Assembly: GCA_964625865.1 (NCBI GenBank)
Contig: CAZVEV010000297.1
Coordinates: 1-7,506 of the forward strand
Direction of reading: 5' to 3'
DNA from: CAZVEV01 sp964625865
GTDB lineage: Bacteria; Planctomycetota; Phycisphaerae; SM23-33
DNA length: 7,506 bases
Positions 6,201-7,506 of this stretch are shown here, piece by piece. How positions within the stretch are numbered: position 1 is the stretch's first letter; each line of letters begins with the position of its first letter. A program made the translations under genes and the position numbers. The notes beneath the pieces were generated by a model. The model made no database searches, was not told the DNA's origin, and was given only the letters and a program-made list of their open reading frames with translations.

Positions 6201-7250
6201 CTAGGCCAGTGCGCCCTCGACGGCGGGCTTGACTTCCTCGAGCAGTCGGGCGACGACCTCGTCGGAGGTAATGCCCGCCGCCTCGGCGTTAAAGGTTGTA
6301 ATCACGCGGTGTCGCAGGACCGGCAGGGCCACCGCGCGGATGTCTTCGGTCGTCGCGTGGAACCGTCCGTGGAGGATGGCGCGGGCCTTGGCGGCCAGCG
6401 TCAGGTAGATCCCCGCGCGGGGCCCGGCGCCCCAGTTGACCAGTTCGTTGATGAAGTCCGGCGCCTCGGGCGTTGCGGGCCTGGTCGCGCGGGCCAGGTC
6501 GCGGGCGTACTGGAACACGTGGTCGGCTACCGGCACGCGCCGGACGATGCCCTGGAGCCGCCCGATGTCCTCGCCGCTGAGAGTCGGCGTCAGGTCGGCC
6601 TCGTACGTGCCGGTCACCTGCTTCAGGATCGCCAGTTCCTCGTCCGCATTCGGGTAGTCCACGTGGATGTTGAACATGAACCGGTCCAACTGCGCCTCGG
6701 GCAGCGGGTAGGTCCCTTCCTGCTCGATCGGGTTCTGGGTGGCCAGCACGAAGAACGGGTCGTCGAGCACGTACGTCTCGTCGCCGATGGTGACCATGTG
6801 CTCCTGCATGGCCTCCAACAGGGCCGCCTGCGTCTTGGGCGGCGTCCGGTTGATCTCGTCGGCGAGGATCATGTTGGCGAACAGCGGGCCCTTGACGAAG
6901 CGGAACACGCGCTTGCCCGTGGTGTGGTCTTCCTCGAGCACGTCCGTGCCGGTGATGTCCGAGGGCATCAGGTCGGGCGTGAACTGGATGCGCTTGAAGC
7001 TCAGTTGCAGGACCTCGCTGATCGTGCTGATCAGCAGCGTCTTGGCCAGGCCCGGCACGCCGACCAGCAGGGCGTGGCCGCGGCAGAAGACGGCAACGAG
7101 CACCTGCTCGATAACCTCGTTCTGCCCGACGATGACGCGGCCGAGTTGCTCGGTCATCTCCTGGTAGGCGGCGTTAAGGGCCTTTACGGCTTCGATGTCG
7201 TCGTCGGCCGTGATGCGGCCCTTCGGTGACGAATTGTTCTCGTCGCTCAT
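6201..7250 (-). CDS. MoxR family AAA+ ATPase
   Basis: This 349-residue cytoplasmic ATPase has every AAA+ element in order: Walker A GVPGLAKT (64-71, the usual MoxR variant), Walker B MILADEINR (127-135, D131 and E132), the MoxR block TPPKTQAALLEAMQE (136-150), sensor 1 ATQNP (170-174, N173), arginine finger in AQLDRFMF (R190), and sensor 2 GAGPRAG (274-280, R278) in the C-terminal lid. Length matches the family. MoxR proteins hydrolyse ATP to remodel partner proteins and are almost always encoded next to DUF58/VWA proteins, as here. It is the first gene of the three-gene operon. The ATG at 7250 has GGAG 7 bases upstream. The acidic/polar N-terminus (1-20) is not conserved in the family. The orthologue cannot be named more precisely, so no symbol is given. 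Confidence 0.95.
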   Translation of the reverse strand: MSDENNSSPKGRITADDDIEAVKALNAAYQEMTEQLGRVIVGQNEVIEQVLVAVFCRGHALLVGVPGLAKTLLISTISEVLQLSFKRIQFTPDLMPSDITGTDVLEEDHTTGKRVFRFVKGPLFANMILADEINRTPPKTQAALLEAMQEHMVTIGDETYVLDDPFFVLATQNPIEQEGTYPLPEAQLDRFMFNIHVDYPNADEELAILKQVTGTYEADLTPTLSGEDIGRLQGIVRRVPVADHVFQYARDLARATRPATPEAPDFINELVNWGAGPRAGIYLTLAAKARAILHGRFHATTEDIRAVALPVLRHRVITTFNAEAAGITSDEVVARLLEEVKPAVEGALA

Positions 7251-7461
7251 AGCAAATCTCCACGCAATTGGCCCCGTTCGGGCCGATCAGCTCAGTACGC
7301 CAAGAGGTCCACCCGTGTCCAAATTGCGCCCGCGGCGCCCAGAGGCCACGGGCCTCATACCTAGTGCAACCCGCCGGAATCACAAGACTACCGTCCGAAG
7401 CGAAAAATGGTTCACACAGGCCCGTGCCTCGGGCCGCAGAACGGGTACGGATACCGTGGCC
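7251..7461 (-). promoter_or_regulatory. Leader and probable promoter region of the MoxR operon
   Basis: No gene is supported here. A weak sigma-70-like pair reads on the reverse strand as TTGTGA (7385-7380) and TAGGTA (7363-7358) at 16-base spacing; the -10 box is poor, so this is only a candidate. Inverted repeats are frequent: gaggcc-acg-ggcctc (7342-7356), ggccc/gggcc (7270-7274 and 7280-7284), ggcccg-tgcct-cgggcc (7419-7435), and cgcaattgg (7263-7271) against ccaaattgcg (7319-7328) with one unpaired base. Any could be an operator or a leader structure; none matches a motif I can name. Confidence 0.35.
7258..7261 (-). promoter_or_regulatory. Shine-Dalgarno site for the MoxR gene
   Basis: On the reverse strand GGAG lies 7 bases before the ATG at 7250, supporting that start. 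It sits directly beside one arm of an imperfect inverted repeat (7263-7271). Confidence 0.6.
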
Positions 7462-7499
7462 GGGTGCCCTGGGGGGTGGGGCGCCGGGGGGCCACCCCC
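7462..7499 (+). other. G-rich tract with hairpin and quadruplex potential
   Basis: Four G-runs (7462-7464, 7471-7476, 7478-7481, 7486-7491) have loops of 6, 1 and 4 bases, fitting the G3+N1-7 quadruplex pattern on the forward strand. The same stretch can instead form a hairpin with arms gggggtgg (7472-7479) and ccaccccc (7492-7499). It lies at the window edge, so the gene it belongs to is not visible. Confidence 0.45.
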
Positions 7500-7506
7500 G
7501 AAGGGT

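Noticed and set aside
6195..7229. 344-codon forward frame over the MoxR gene
   Set aside because: It is the antisense shadow of an AAA+ ATPase with every motif intact.
4846..7250. MoxR-DUF58 operon as a phage-defence system
   Set aside because: MoxR-VWA modules occur in some conflict systems, but no effector, nuclease or protease gene is present here and the pair is a common housekeeping-type unit.

Overview
The window is high-GC bacterial DNA with five genes I can support. Several signs suggest a planctomycete, possibly Phycisphaerae-like. These are a Tat-exported Cys-type sulfatase, a soluble MoxR/DUF58 pair, and an intergenic 'HGQDARAT'-type palindromic repeat (so called from its translation) of a kind I recall as common in Planctomycetota and related phyla. 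No rRNA or other taxonomic marker is present, so the assignment is an inference.

Left part, forward strand. Bases 1-218 are a leader with no convincing gene. A sulfatase of the iduronate-2-sulfatase-like type follows (219-1832), with an intact CxPSR modification site and a twin-arginine signal. After a stem-loop and a plausible sigma-70 promoter comes a 787-residue multidomain protein (1983-4346). It looks like a DUF7309/DUF6930-type N-terminal half joined to a C-terminal region ending in a DUF2384/ParS-like 'GGKTPRQAARDP' motif. Its function is unknown.

Middle, 4347-4845. This 499-base gap separates convergent transcription units. It holds no credible gene but is densely packed with inverted repeats: a three-hairpin repeat cluster, two abutting hairpins, a 9-bp hairpin touching a 38-base perfect palindrome, a 9-G run, a small hairpin with a pyrimidine tract, and a 12-bp hairpin just after the reverse operon.

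Right part, reverse strand. A compact three-gene operon reads right to left: a MoxR AAA+ ATPase (7250-6201), a 128-residue three-helix membrane protein (6173-5787), and a soluble DUF58 protein with a complete MIDAS metal site (5790-4846). The last two overlap by ATGA. MoxR ATPases and DUF58/VWA partners are generally thought to act together as a chaperone-like or metal-insertion module, and the small membrane protein could tether them to the membrane. The operon ends at DUF58, without the membrane VWA or transglutaminase genes often found next to such pairs. Bases 7251-7506 are its leader, with several inverted repeats and a G-rich, quadruplex-capable tract at the window edge.

I see no CRISPR array, tRNA, rRNA, transposase or recognisable defence system. 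The most interesting items are the palindrome-rich gap, the unassigned 787-residue protein and the small membrane protein between moxR and DUF58.
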